Positions 8,348-15,885 are shown, counted from the first letter of the stretch. The stretch: 26,873 nt of DNA from Flavobacterium sp. (GCA_027483785.1 JAIXTU010000103.1:1-26873), one strand, 5' to 3'. Made by a program: numbers and translations. Notes: generated by a model from the sequence alone, not told the origin.

Positions 8348-8997
8348 GTTAAATCTGCCCCGTCCCATTCCGCGTAAAAGCGATCGAGAAATTCCAACAT
8401 AAAATCGTGACGTTTTGTTGCCCAAACTTTCGCTGTAGTCGTATTCATACGATCTTTCAGCAAGAGTAATTTTTCGTAAAAATGATTAATCGTGGGTTGC
8501 TCTTCATTGCGGTAATTCTCGGCGGTTAATTCCGTTCGTGGTTTAATGTCTGGATTGTACAAGGCACGGTTTTTAAACCCTCCATAATTAAACGTACGTG
8601 CAATCCCTATGGCGCCAATGGCATCAAGGCGGTCGGCGTCTTGTACAATCTGAAATTCCAACGAAGGTTTTTCCACGAAAGTGCCGCCTCCTTTAAACGA
8701 CATATTTTTGATGATAAAACAAACGTGCTCCTTAATTACTTCTGGAACATTGATTTTAGTGAGAAAATCGGCAGCAACTTTCGCTCCCAACAAATCGTCT
8801 CCGCCGTTAAATTTTGCATCTGAAATATCGTGTAATAAAGCCGCTAAGGAGACGACTGTTGTGTCGGCCGATTCTTCATCGGCAAGTCGTAACGCTATCT
8901 TGTATACTCGCAAAATATGATTTATGTCGTGACCCCCTTCTGCATGAGCTAAAGTAACACGTACAAAAACCAAGGTTTCCTCGATAAAATCACGCAT
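8302..8997 (-). CDS. HD-domain phosphohydrolase
   Basis: 231 residues. The HD metal site is spread over GGHDINHILRVYKIA (about residues 21-35), ALLHDISDAKF (the HD pair, about 53) and QDADRLDAIGAIGIARTF, as in small stand-alone HD hydrolases related to E. coli YedJ. The likely activity is metal-dependent hydrolysis of a nucleotide or other phosphate ester; the substrate cannot be read. Its ATG overlaps the desaturase stop as TAATG, so translation is probably coupled and it is the last gene of the acyltransferase-desaturase-HD operon. The last 15-20 residues (DLTQCANKCTASNVGMK) run antisense into the DoxX gene and look like a tail gained by loss of an earlier stop. Confidence 0.88.
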   Translation of the reverse strand: MRDFIEETLVFVRVTLAHAEGGHDINHILRVYKIALRLADEESADTTVVSLAALLHDISDAKFNGGDDLLGAKVAADFLTKINVPEVIKEHVCFIIKNMSFKGGGTFVEKPSLEFQIVQDADRLDAIGAIGIARTFNYGGFKNRALYNPDIKPRTELTAENYRNEEQPTINHFYEKLLLLKDRMNTTTAKVWATKRHDFMLEFLDRFYAEWDGADLTQCANKCTASNVGMK

Positions 8998-9986
8998 TAT
9001 GCAATTGTAGCAGGTTCAACCCATTTAAACATTGTTGCTTCTGCAGGAATAATTAGTCGCTCAGAAACTTTTGCCATTCGCGCAGGTAGTTTCATCAAGT
9101 AATCGCGCGCTTTTTCAGCCTCGTCGGTAAGGTTTGCCAGTTTATCGATTTGCCACTTATCGATCAGCTTCTGCATAATTTCCACATAATCGTTGGCGGT
9201 ATAAACTCCAATGCGCTGTGCTGAATCGGAAAAGTTCAAAAAGGCCGACGATATTTTCTCGCCGCTTTCACGAAGAAATTGTGCCGGCATAACAATTTTT
9301 TGTTTCATCATGTAGTTGAACGCCAACAACATTTCACTCGGATCGACTTTAAAAATCTGATTTACAAATTCGCTATACGCGTGGTGGTGACGCATTTCAT
9401 CGCCCGCAATAATTTTACAGATTTTCGACAATTTCTTCTCGCCGTACTGTTTTGCAATTTGCGCCACACGATTATGCGAAATATACGTTGCAAGTTCTTG
9501 GAAAGAAGTGTACACAAAATTCTTGTACGGATCTTGTCCTGTTCCTATATCGAAACCATCGGAGATTAAATGCTGTGTCGTAACTTCTACTTCACGCATG
9601 TTTACGCGACCCGATAAGTACAAATATTTGTTTAATAAATCGCCGTGACGGTTTTCTTCGCCTGTCCAATGACGAACCCATTTTGACCAACCGTTGCGAT
9701 CTTGTTGGCTTACGCCTTCCACATCCATTAACCACGATTCGTAAGTAGGTAGTGCTTCTTCGGTAATGGTGTCGCCAACGAGCGTTACCCAGAAATCATA
9801 CGGTAAGTCTTTTGCTATTTCACGCAATTCGGCAATTTCTTGCAGAAAAGTGTCGGAATCAGGTTGTGGAAGAAAGTCGGATGGTTGCCAAATTTTGTCG
9901 ATTGGAATCAAAAATTCGTCCATGAAGGAATCGATTTTCTGTTCCAAAAACTGCATGACTTCCAATCGGATGTTTTTTATAGACAT
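8997..9986 (-). CDS. Acyl-ACP desaturase (ferritin-like di-iron enzyme)
   Basis: 329 residues, soluble, of the stearoyl-ACP 9-desaturase family. The di-iron ligands are visible in order: EEALPTYE (about residue 77), EENRHGD (110-116), the glutamate of SFQELATYISH (164) and DEMRHHHAY (196-204). The two ExxRH-type motifs are diagnostic. The enzyme inserts a cis double bond into acyl-ACP using O2 and reduced ferredoxin, controlling membrane fluidity. It lies 14 bp downstream of the PlsC-type acyltransferase and its stop overlaps the HD gene start (TAATG). The pairing of a desaturase with an acyltransferase suggests coordinated supply and incorporation of unsaturated acyl chains. No separate promoter box is convincing upstream. 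Confidence 0.94.
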   Translation of the reverse strand: MSIKNIRLEVMQFLEQKIDSFMDEFLIPIDKIWQPSDFLPQPDSDTFLQEIAELREIAKDLPYDFWVTLVGDTITEEALPTYESWLMDVEGVSQQDRNGWSKWVRHWTGEENRHGDLLNKYLYLSGRVNMREVEVTTQHLISDGFDIGTGQDPYKNFVYTSFQELATYISHNRVAQIAKQYGEKKLSKICKIIAGDEMRHHHAYSEFVNQIFKVDPSEMLLAFNYMMKQKIVMPAQFLRESGEKISSAFLNFSDSAQRIGVYTANDYVEIMQKLIDKWQIDKLANLTDEAEKARDYLMKLPARMAKVSERLIIPAEATMFKWVEPATIA

Positions 9987-10000
9987 GATAAATAATATGT

Positions 10001-10735
10001 TTAGTATTTAAGTGCGGAAACGACCGCGTCTTCGGTTTTTGCGAGTAAGTCGTCGACTTCGAAATCGGAGACCTTCAATGCTTTATGAGCTGTAAAGGTA
10101 AGCCGATTTCCCAAGCCTGCGGGAAAGAAGCCGAATTTAACGATTGTCCAACTATTGTTGATGGAAATTGGAACAACATAGGCTGAGGGTGCTGTTTTGA
10201 ACAGAATTTTAAGGCCGGTTTGCTGAAACGGTTTCGGAACTCCTGTTTTGCTTCGCGTTCCTTCGGGAAAAATTACAGCCGCCCGATTATTTGCTTCAAT
10301 ATACTTCCCGAGTTTTTGAATGGCCGGAATTGCCTGTTTTGGATCTTTCCGATCGATGAGTACCGAGCCGCCGTGCCGCAAATTAAAAGACACCGAAGGA
10401 ATCCCTTTTCCGAGTTCTTTCTTGCTTACAAATTTCGGATGTGCCTTGCGGAAATACCAAATAATGGTAATGATGTCGTACATGCTCTGATGATTCGCAA
10501 CAAAAATAACTGGTACTCCCTTGGGAACATTTTCAAGTCCTTTTACTGTGTAACGAGTTCCGAGTATACGCGTAGCCGACAACAATCCGAAGTTTAGATA
10601 ATCAACACTTTTTTTATGAGCTTGATAGCCAAAAACATGTAAACAGATATATTGAATTGGATGAAAAATTACCAACAGCAAACCAAAGACCAAGTAGTAA
10701 ATAAGGGTAATCGGATAAGAGATTATGCGTTCCAT
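10001..10735 (-). CDS. PlsC-type 1-acylglycerol-3-phosphate / lysophospholipid acyltransferase
   Basis: 244 residues. An N-terminal hydrophobic anchor (about residues 5-30) precedes the acyltransferase fold. The catalytic HX4D motif is in FVANHQSMYD (about residue 84). Block II is around GGSVLIDRKDP and block III is VIFPEGTRSKTG; all are intact. It transfers an acyl chain to the sn-2 position of lysophosphatidate, or a related lysolipid, at the inner membrane. A TTG two codons upstream is possible, but the ATG at 10735 gives the usual N-terminus. A perfect -7 box at 10753-10760 drives this gene and probably the desaturase and HD genes behind it. A second, clearly different paralogue lies at 15067-15813. 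Confidence 0.92.
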   Translation of the reverse strand: MERIISYPITLIYYLVFGLLLVIFHPIQYICLHVFGYQAHKKSVDYLNFGLLSATRILGTRYTVKGLENVPKGVPVIFVANHQSMYDIITIIWYFRKAHPKFVSKKELGKGIPSVSFNLRHGGSVLIDRKDPKQAIPAIQKLGKYIEANNRAAVIFPEGTRSKTGVPKPFQQTGLKILFKTAPSAYVVPISINNSWTIVKFGFFPAGLGNRLTFTAHKALKVSDFEVDDLLAKTEDAVVSALKY

Positions 10736-10752
10736 AAACAATCAAATGTGTG

Positions 10753-10760
10753 CAAAAGTA
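10753..10760 (-). promoter_or_regulatory. -7 promoter box of the acyltransferase-desaturase-HD operon
   Basis: The minus strand reads TACTTTTG, a perfect TAnnTTTG match, 17 nt before the ATG at 10735. Confidence 0.6.
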
Positions 10761-10855
10761 GGAAAATGACAGGATTAGCGGGTATTTATTGCTTAAGAGA
10801 AGCTAAAAACTAGGTAAAAAGCAGACTGCATTTTGATACAAAATTTCTCAAAACC

Positions 10856-10872
10856 TTACGGAAAAACCGTAA
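10856..10872. promoter_or_regulatory. Palindrome upstream of recA (possible operator)
   Basis: TTACGG and CCGTAA form a perfect 6-bp inverted repeat around AAAAA. It ends 20 bp before the weak recA -7 box (10893-10900), near where a -33 region would be. It could be a repressor site or only a small hairpin. No known flavobacterial SOS box is implied. Confidence 0.35.
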
Positions 10873-10892
10873 TCAAAAAACGATATTTGCTT

Positions 10893-10900
10893 TACTTTTA
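10893..10900 (+). promoter_or_regulatory. Weak -7 box of recA
   Basis: TACTTTTA matches TAnnTTTG except for the final base and lies 27 nt before the ATG. The leader that follows is AT-rich with a T7 run just before the start codon. Confidence 0.35.
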
Positions 10901-10927
10901 CGCAATTAAAAGCCAATACATTTTTTT

Positions 10928-11929
10928 ATGAGTACAGAGAGAGAATCAAAATTGAAAGCATTACAACTTACTTTAGATAAGTTAGATAAGACTTATGGTA
11001 AGGGAACTGTAATGAAAATGGGAGACAAAGCGATTGAGGAAGTTGAAGTTATTTCGTCCGGTTCGCTCGGTCTCGATTTGGCGCTAGGCGTCAATGGATA
11101 TCCTAAAGGAAGAATTATCGAAATATACGGTCCGGAATCTTCCGGTAAGACGACCTTAACCTTACACGCTATTGCGGAAGCTCAAAAAGCGGGCGGAATC
11201 GCTGCATTTATCGATGCTGAACATGCTTTCGACCGTCATTACGCAGAAAAACTCGGAGTAGATATTGAAAACCTGATCATTTCGCAACCCGATAACGGCG
11301 AACAAGCGCTAGAAATTGCGGAAAACTTAATTCGTTCTGGTGCTATCGATATCGTGGTAATCGACTCTGTTGCCGCATTAACGCCAAAAAGTGAAATAGA
11401 AGGCGAAATGGGCGATTCGAAAATGGGATTGCATGCACGTTTAATGTCGCAAGCACTTCGAAAACTTACCGGAACGATAAGTAAAACGAATTGTACAGTC
11501 TTCTTTATTAACCAATTACGTGAGAAAATCGGCGTAATGTTCGGTAATCCAGAAACGACTACGGGTGGTAATGCATTGAAATTTTATGCTTCGGTAAGAT
11601 TAGACATTCGTCGTGCATCACAAATTAAAGACGGCGAAAACGTGATCGGGAACCGCACCAAAGTGAAAGTCATTAAAAACAAAGTAGCGCCACCATTCAA
11701 AACAGCTGAGTTTGATATTATGTACGGCGAAGGAGTTTCAAAAACGGGAGAAATTCTAGATTTAGCTGTTGAATTTGAAATCATCCGCAAGTCTGGATCT
11801 TGGTTTAGCTACGCCGATACAAAGTTAGGGCAAGGACGAGATGCCGTTAAAGCACTAATCAAAGATAATCCGGAATTATCCGAAGAATTAGAACAAAAAA
11901 TTAAGACGCATATCAAAGAATCTGCTTAG
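10928..11929 (+). CDS. recA: Recombinase RecA
   Basis: 333 residues, close to the normal RecA length, with no intein. The N-terminal helix (KLKALQLTLDKLDKTYGKG) leads into the core: MKMGD, Walker A GPESSGKTTLTLH (about residues 68-80), the catalytic glutamate region FIDAEHAFD, Walker B IVVIDSVAALTPKSE, and loop L2 region FINQLREKIGVMFGNPETT. The C-terminal domain (FSYADTKLGQGRD onward) ends with a lysine- and glutamate-rich tail. It forms the ATP-dependent filament for homologous recombination and repair. It is a single-gene unit, flanked by a divergent acyltransferase operon upstream and a strong intrinsic terminator 6 bp after the TAG stop. Confidence 0.99.
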   Translation: MSTERESKLKALQLTLDKLDKTYGKGTVMKMGDKAIEEVEVISSGSLGLDLALGVNGYPKGRIIEIYGPESSGKTTLTLHAIAEAQKAGGIAAFIDAEHAFDRHYAEKLGVDIENLIISQPDNGEQALEIAENLIRSGAIDIVVIDSVAALTPKSEIEGEMGDSKMGLHARLMSQALRKLTGTISKTNCTVFFINQLREKIGVMFGNPETTTGGNALKFYASVRLDIRRASQIKDGENVIGNRTKVKVIKNKVAPPFKTAEFDIMYGEGVSKTGEILDLAVEFEIIRKSGSWFSYADTKLGQGRDAVKALIKDNPELSEELEQKIKTHIKESA

Positions 11930-11935
11930 AATTTA

Positions 11936-11963
11936 ATGCCCGCATACCGCGGGCATTTTTTTT
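11936..11963 (+). terminator. Intrinsic terminator of recA
   Basis: ATGCCCGC and GCGGGCAT form a perfect 8-bp stem with a short loop, followed by a run of T. It begins 6 bp after the recA stop. Confidence 0.88.
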
Positions 11964-11977
11964 ACGCAACCGCTTCG

Positions 11978-11985
11978 TACTTTTA
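11978..11985 (+). promoter_or_regulatory. Candidate -7 box of the lipoprotein-sigma-anti-sigma operon
   Basis: TACTTTTA matches all but the last base of TAnnTTTG. It lies between the recA terminator and the lipoprotein ATG at 12016, which is the only place a promoter for this three-gene unit could be close to its first gene. Confidence 0.4.
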
Positions 11986-12015
11986 GCATCTAGAAAATGA
12001 ACAAAGAAAAGAAAA

Positions 12016-12438
12016 ATGAAGTTTTTGAAAATTGCTCTTCTGTCGTTTGTTACAGCATTGAGTTTTAACAGCTGCTCTATAGACGATAACACCCCGAATT
12101 ACAGTTTCGAAATAATAGCTGTAGAAGGCTTTACTGTTCCCACAAGTTTTGAAACCGGCGGACTTTACACCATTACATTACAATACCGTATGCCAACCAA
12201 CTGCCATATTTACAGCGGTATTTATTACGAAAAGTCTAGTGATACGCGGATTATCGGAATTACCTCACAAGTGCCCAACAATGCAGTATGTAACACTGCC
12301 GTACCTGAATTAAGAACCGCAACGTTTCAATTTGAGTGTACACCTGGTTATCAGCATTATGTATTTAAATTTTTTAAAGGAAAAGATGACCAAGGAAACA
12401 ATATCTTTGAAGAAGTAACTATTCCTGTTAACTATTAA
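12016..12438 (+). CDS. Small lipoprotein of unknown function, probably surface-exposed
   Basis: 140 residues. A type II signal peptide (MKFLKIALLSFVTALSFNSC) ends at a lipidated Cys20. The first mature residues are C-S-I-D-D-N, with acidic residues at +3 and +4. That resembles the Bacteroidota lipoprotein export signals (S/K/Q followed by D or E residues) that send lipoproteins to the cell surface. The mature domain is short, predicted mostly beta, with three further cysteines (in TNCHIY, NAVCNT and FECTPG). I do not recognise the family. The stop is 16 bp before the ECF sigma gene, so the two are almost certainly co-transcribed, and a role with the barrel-bearing anti-sigma protein downstream is plausible. 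Confidence 0.82.
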   Translation: MKFLKIALLSFVTALSFNSCSIDDNTPNYSFEIIAVEGFTVPTSFETGGLYTITLQYRMPTNCHIYSGIYYEKSSDTRIIGITSQVPNNAVCNTAVPELRTATFQFECTPGYQHYVFKFFKGKDDQGNNIFEEVTIPVNY

Positions 12439-12454
12439 TACCGAACTTTAAGGA

Positions 12455-13000
12455 GTGAATCTCGACGAATTGATAGCCGGCTGTAAAGAGAACGACCTAA
12501 AATCGCAGGCCGCGGTCTATCAATTGTTTTCAGCGAAATTCTTCGGAGTTTGCATGAAATATTCGTCGAGTTACGCTGAAGCCCAAGACAACCTTCAGGA
12601 CGGATTTTTAATCATTTTCGAGAAAATAAAACAATATTCCGGAAAAGGATCGTTTGAAGGTTGGGCAAAACGAATCATGATTAACAACGCGCTGCAAAAG
12701 TTTAGAGGGCAACGCTACCTCGAAGTTGTGAATGAAAATATTCCAGATGAAACAGAAATCGATCTCGACGACGATTCCGTTTCACTCGATTTCTTAATGA
12801 AAATCATTCAAGAACTTCCCGAAAGATACCGCTTGTGCTTTAGTTTATATGTTCTGGACGGCTATTCGCACAATGAAATCAGCGAAATGCTGAACATCGC
12901 AACCGGAACAACCAAATCTAACCTGGCGCGTGCTCGCATGATCCTAAAAGAAAAAATCGACTTACACACCGGCAAGAAGTCGGCAATAGCATTACAATGA
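12455..13000 (+). CDS. ECF-type RNA polymerase sigma factor
   Basis: 181 residues with the two ECF domains. Sigma region 2 covers about residues 20-85 (VYQLFSAKFFGVCMKY, DNLQDGFLIIFEKIKQY, FEGWAKRIMINNALQKFR). Region 4 covers about 118-172 (LPERYRLCFSLYVLDGYSHNEISEMLNI, then TKSNLARARMILKEKI). An acidic linker (DETEIDLDDDS) joins them. The start is GTG at 12455, giving MNLDELIAGCKEND, the usual N-terminus of this Bacteroidota group; no ATG upstream fits. Its stop overlaps the next gene's start (ATGA), a hallmark of sigma/anti-sigma pairs. It would direct polymerase to a regulon, likely including its own operon, when released from its partner. Confidence 0.93.
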   Translation: MNLDELIAGCKENDLKSQAAVYQLFSAKFFGVCMKYSSSYAEAQDNLQDGFLIIFEKIKQYSGKGSFEGWAKRIMINNALQKFRGQRYLEVVNENIPDETEIDLDDDSVSLDFLMKIIQELPERYRLCFSLYVLDGYSHNEISEMLNIATGTTKSNLARARMILKEKIDLHTGKKSAIALQ

Positions 13001-14667
13001 AAGAGAGAAAGAACATAGATCGTTTATTCCAGGAAAAGTTCAAGGACTTTGAACAAATTCCTGATCCCGTAGTTTGGGAAAATATCGAACATGCGCTTTT
13101 GCAAAAGAAAAAGCGACGTGTAATCCCAATTTGGTGGAAACTTGCTGGTGCAGCAGCCATTCTAATTCCAATGATTTTTGGTTTACAACTGTTGTTTACC
13201 AATAATTCGGGCACATCTTTGCCTTTTTCTGGCAACGAATCGGAAAACGGAGTGGTAGCCAAACCTACTGAAAAGCCAAATACAACGGAAACTGAAAATC
13301 CGAAAGTTCAAAATCCGAACGATGAGAACAATGCGGCAAACGGAAACAACAACCCAAGTTCCAACGAAACTGTTGCCACCGCAGCCGATGCTGAAAATAA
13401 ATCGTCTGAAAACGCCCAAAGAACAAAGCCGAGAAATGCTTCGCCGTCAAATCGCACAACTACTACCAATGAAAATGCTGTAGCTAACAGCGAAGAGATT
13501 GGAACGAAAGAGAAACGCAACGGTAGTGTTAAGAAGCCAAGCAACAGCAACTTTAATAGTCAAAACAACCGCAGCGAAATTGCCGTGGCAACCGCTAGCA
13601 CAACGCGCAAACCGAAATCGAAGAAACTGCGCCAGAACGCCGTTAACACAACGCAAAGTTCAACCGCTGTTGCGCTGCAAAATTCAGTGAACAACCAAAC
13701 GAAAAACGCGGCTAGCAACCCGAACAACAATACAGCTATCCAAGAGTTAAAACCGCTCGATAAAGATCCGCTCGTGTACGCTTTGCCGGATACAAACAAG
13801 GGCGCAAACAACGCAACAACTGTTTCCAAAACTGCGGATAAACCGTTGGATACAGCAACCGAAAATGCTGTCGCTGCTGTTACCGAAACCAATCCGTTAG
13901 AGCAGTTGCTACAGCAGCAAACTGAAAAAACCGATACAAAAACCGCCGAGGCAAAAAGAGAAAAATGGCAAATAACACCCAATGTGGCGCCTATTTACTT
14001 CAACTCTGCAGGGAACGGTTCGCCTATACATACAGCCTTTGCAACTAACGATAAATCGTACGACCGTTCTATGTCGGTCGGAATTAACGTTAACTACGCG
14101 ATAAATAAACGTTTCGCGATTAGAACTGGTCTAAACAAATTCCAGCTCGGATACGAAACCAACGAAGTTGCATTTATTGCTGCCTTAGAACCACAAGTTT
14201 TCGAAACTACAACAGTAACTCCCGCAGCTCGTGGCGTGGCCGTTGTTAACCGCTCGCAAATGGATACGGGTGCTTTGGCTGTCGACGCAGCTATGCAACA
14301 ATCAACTATGGGTTTCATGAATCAAGAGTTTGGCTATTTTGAAGTACCGCTCGAAATGTCGTACAAAGTGCTCGATTCTAAATTCGGAATTAATGTAATT
14401 GGTGGTTTGAGTACATTATTCTTGGCCGAAAACAACGTTTCTCTGCGCAGTAACTCGTTTAGCACAAGTTTAGGCGAAGCCACAAACTTAAACGATATAC
14501 ACTTTAGTTCTAACATTGGTTTGGGCTTTCAATACCGCTTTTTTAAGAAGTTTGAGCTGAATTTTGAACCGATGTTTAAGTATCAAATTAATACGTTTAG
14601 TCGCGATGCGGGCAACTTCCGTCCGTACTTCATCGCACTTTATTCCGGAATCAGTTACCGATTCTAA
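12997..14667 (+). CDS. Putative dual-membrane anti-sigma factor: anti-sigma-like N-terminus, TM, low-complexity linker, outer-membrane barrel
   Basis: 556 residues in four parts. Residues 1-44 are a charged cytoplasmic segment (KNIDRLFQEKFKDFEQIPDP, then VVWENIEHALLQKKKRR) of the kind that binds ECF sigma factors. Residues about 45-67 are one transmembrane helix (VIPIWWKLAGAAAILIPMIF). Residues about 70-320 are a long Asn/Thr/Ala/Ser/Lys-rich low-complexity linker. Residues about 325-556 alternate hydrophobic and polar residues like a small outer-membrane barrel (OMP_b-brl-like), ending in ISYRF, with the C-terminal Phe typical of BAM substrates. The start overlaps the sigma stop (ATGA). This architecture matches the 'dual membrane-spanning anti-sigma' (Dma) proteins described in Bacteroides thetaiotaomicron, where they affect outer-membrane vesicle formation; homology here is inferred from layout, not from a search. 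A terminator follows. Confidence 0.85.
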   Translation: MKERKNIDRLFQEKFKDFEQIPDPVVWENIEHALLQKKKRRVIPIWWKLAGAAAILIPMIFGLQLLFTNNSGTSLPFSGNESENGVVAKPTEKPNTTETENPKVQNPNDENNAANGNNNPSSNETVATAADAENKSSENAQRTKPRNASPSNRTTTTNENAVANSEEIGTKEKRNGSVKKPSNSNFNSQNNRSEIAVATASTTRKPKSKKLRQNAVNTTQSSTAVALQNSVNNQTKNAASNPNNNTAIQELKPLDKDPLVYALPDTNKGANNATTVSKTADKPLDTATENAVAAVTETNPLEQLLQQQTEKTDTKTAEAKREKWQITPNVAPIYFNSAGNGSPIHTAFATNDKSYDRSMSVGINVNYAINKRFAIRTGLNKFQLGYETNEVAFIAALEPQVFETTTVTPAARGVAVVNRSQMDTGALAVDAAMQQSTMGFMNQEFGYFEVPLEMSYKVLDSKFGINVIGGLSTLFLAENNVSLRSNSFSTSLGEATNLNDIHFSSNIGLGFQYRFFKKFELNFEPMFKYQINTFSRDAGNFRPYFIALYSGISYRF

Positions 14668-14691
14668 TACAACTTTCAAGCGAATTTATAC

Positions 14692-14721
14692 ATGCGAATC
14701 TTTGGGTTCGCATTTTTTTTT
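14692..14721 (+). terminator. Intrinsic terminator of the sigma/anti-sigma operon
   Basis: ATGCGAA and TTCGCAT form a perfect 7-bp stem with a small loop, followed by nine T. It begins 25 bp after the stop at 14667. The T-run merges with the left end of the GC-rich element that follows. Confidence 0.85.
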
Positions 14722-15061
14722 GGGCGCTCCCCGTCCTAGGCTAAACCCACCCACGGGTCAGGCCGTATGCTGCAATCTGCCACTCGGCAACCGCCGCTCG
14801 TGGCAGGATTTCCGCTACCGTCCTTAGCGCGGAAAATCGTTACCAACGTATCGTCTGGAAACGATTGCCGCGTAAGCGACGGCAGTGGAAACAGACGGCA
14901 CCAAACGCAAGTACGTGACGTGGTTTGAAACGGCGACCGAACGGAAGCCCGTTTTAAACCTACGGAACGTTTGCGGTTGGAACGACTATTGCAACGAACG
15001 GCGCGACCCTGACCGAGCACGCATCCTCCGGGAACGTTTGGGAAGGGTTACGCCCAAAAAA
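14716..15061. repeat. GC-rich intergenic element with inverted ends
   Basis: This ~345-bp stretch between two convergent genes holds no gene. It is clearly more GC-rich than its neighbours and full of short inverted segments. Its ends are inverted copies: TTTTTTGGGCG at 14716-14726 and CGCCCAAAAAA at 15051-15061, with partial extension inward (CTCCCC against GGGAAGGG). It includes the core ATTTCCGCTACCGTCCTTAGCG, shared in weaker form with 1250-1371. From general familiarity such 'GGGCG...' blocks recur between genes in flavobacterial genomes; no function is assigned. It could be a non-autonomous mobile element or a structured RNA/terminator. Confidence 0.6.
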
Positions 15062-15066
15062 TAAAG

Positions 15067-15813
15067 CTAATCCTCGGCTTGATAACGCTTTAACTCGCTT
15101 TCTATAATTTGAAAAGCTTGGTCTTTGAGCGCTTTTTTGTCGTCTTGAGTTAAACCAGCTGTTGGCACGGCTCGGTGAACGGTAACGCGCATTTTGCCTG
15201 GAGTTCCTGAAAAAAAGGTGTACGAAAAACGTTTTTTATTATCGGCAAACGAGAGCGGTAAAATCGGTATTTGATGATCAATAGCCAAACGAAACGCCCC
15301 ATCTTTAAACTCGTCCAATAAAACCGATTCGTCGTCGGGAACACCGCCTTCCGGAAAAATACAAATGCTTAAACCTTGATTCAATCGGCTTTGTGCGCGT
15401 TTAAAGACCTCGCCCCGACTTTTAGAACTATTGCGATCTACCAAAATGCACGTACGCTTGTAAAAAAATCCAAACAACGGAATTTTTACCAGTTCTTTCT
15501 TTCCAACAAACACAAACGGATTTCGTATTGTGCTGAGCATGAGCATGATGTCGGTCATTGATGTGTGGTTGGCAATAAACATATAACTTTTGCCTGGTTC
15601 CGGCACTTCGTGAAAAACGACCTTCGGATAAAAACCCATACCAAACAAAATGACCTTTGCCCAAATGCGCGCCATCACAAAAAAGTACGGGTACCAACTT
15701 TCTTTACAGATTGAAAGCAATAAAAACGGCAGCATGATTAAAATGGGCAACGCCATTAAAATATAAAAATAGATGCGCCAAAGCAGTATCAGAAAATTTT
15801 TGAAATACCTCAT
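15067..15813 (-). CDS. PlsC-type 1-acylglycerol-3-phosphate acyltransferase (second paralogue)
   Basis: 248 residues. A hydrophobic N-terminus with two closely spaced segments (about 8-33 and 42-58) is followed by the acyltransferase core. HX4D is in FIANHTSMTD (about residue 80), then KRTCILVDRNSSKSRG and SICIFPEGGVPDDES. Here block III is FPEGG rather than the FPEGTR of the other copy, which may mark a different acyl or head-group preference. This is probably the lysophosphatidate acyltransferase or a lysolipid acyltransferase of the inner membrane. It is divergent from trpS, and its -7 box ends 4 nt before the ATG. Confidence 0.92.
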   Translation of the reverse strand: MRYFKNFLILLWRIYFYILMALPILIMLPFLLLSICKESWYPYFFVMARIWAKVILFGMGFYPKVVFHEVPEPGKSYMFIANHTSMTDIMLMLSTIRNPFVFVGKKELVKIPLFGFFYKRTCILVDRNSSKSRGEVFKRAQSRLNQGLSICIFPEGGVPDDESVLLDEFKDGAFRLAIDHQIPILPLSFADNKKRFSYTFFSGTPGKMRVTVHRAVPTAGLTQDDKKALKDQAFQIIESELKRYQAED

Positions 15814-15817
15814 CGGT

Positions 15818-15825
15818 CAAAAATA
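15818..15825 (-). promoter_or_regulatory. -7 promoter box of the second acyltransferase gene, possibly leaderless
   Basis: The minus strand reads TATTTTTG, a perfect TAnnTTTG match, followed by ACCG and then the ATG at 15813. Transcription would begin at or next to the start codon. Confidence 0.6.
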
Positions 15826-15853
15826 AGCAAACCAAATCATTAAAAAGTAGTTT

Positions 15854-15881
15854 TTGAACTCTCAAAAAAATGGCATCTTTG
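15854..15881 (+). promoter_or_regulatory. trpS: -33/-7 promoter of trpS, possibly leaderless
   Basis: TTG at 15854-15856 and CATCTTTG at 15874-15881 are separated by 17 bp. The second matches TAnnTTTG except for its first base. It ends 4 nt before the ATG at 15886, so the message would have almost no leader. Confidence 0.5.
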
Positions 15882-15885
15882 CGCT

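Noticed and set aside
13183..13982. Several antisense open frames across the low-complexity linker of the anti-sigma protein
   Set aside because: They arise because the Asn/Thr/Ala-rich coding sequence lacks stops on the other strand. Their products have no recognisable domains.
14736..15020. Open frame of 94 codons on the minus strand inside the GC-rich element
   Set aside because: Its Arg/Ser/Cys-rich composition and its place inside a structured repeat indicate chance openness. There is no promoter or family match.
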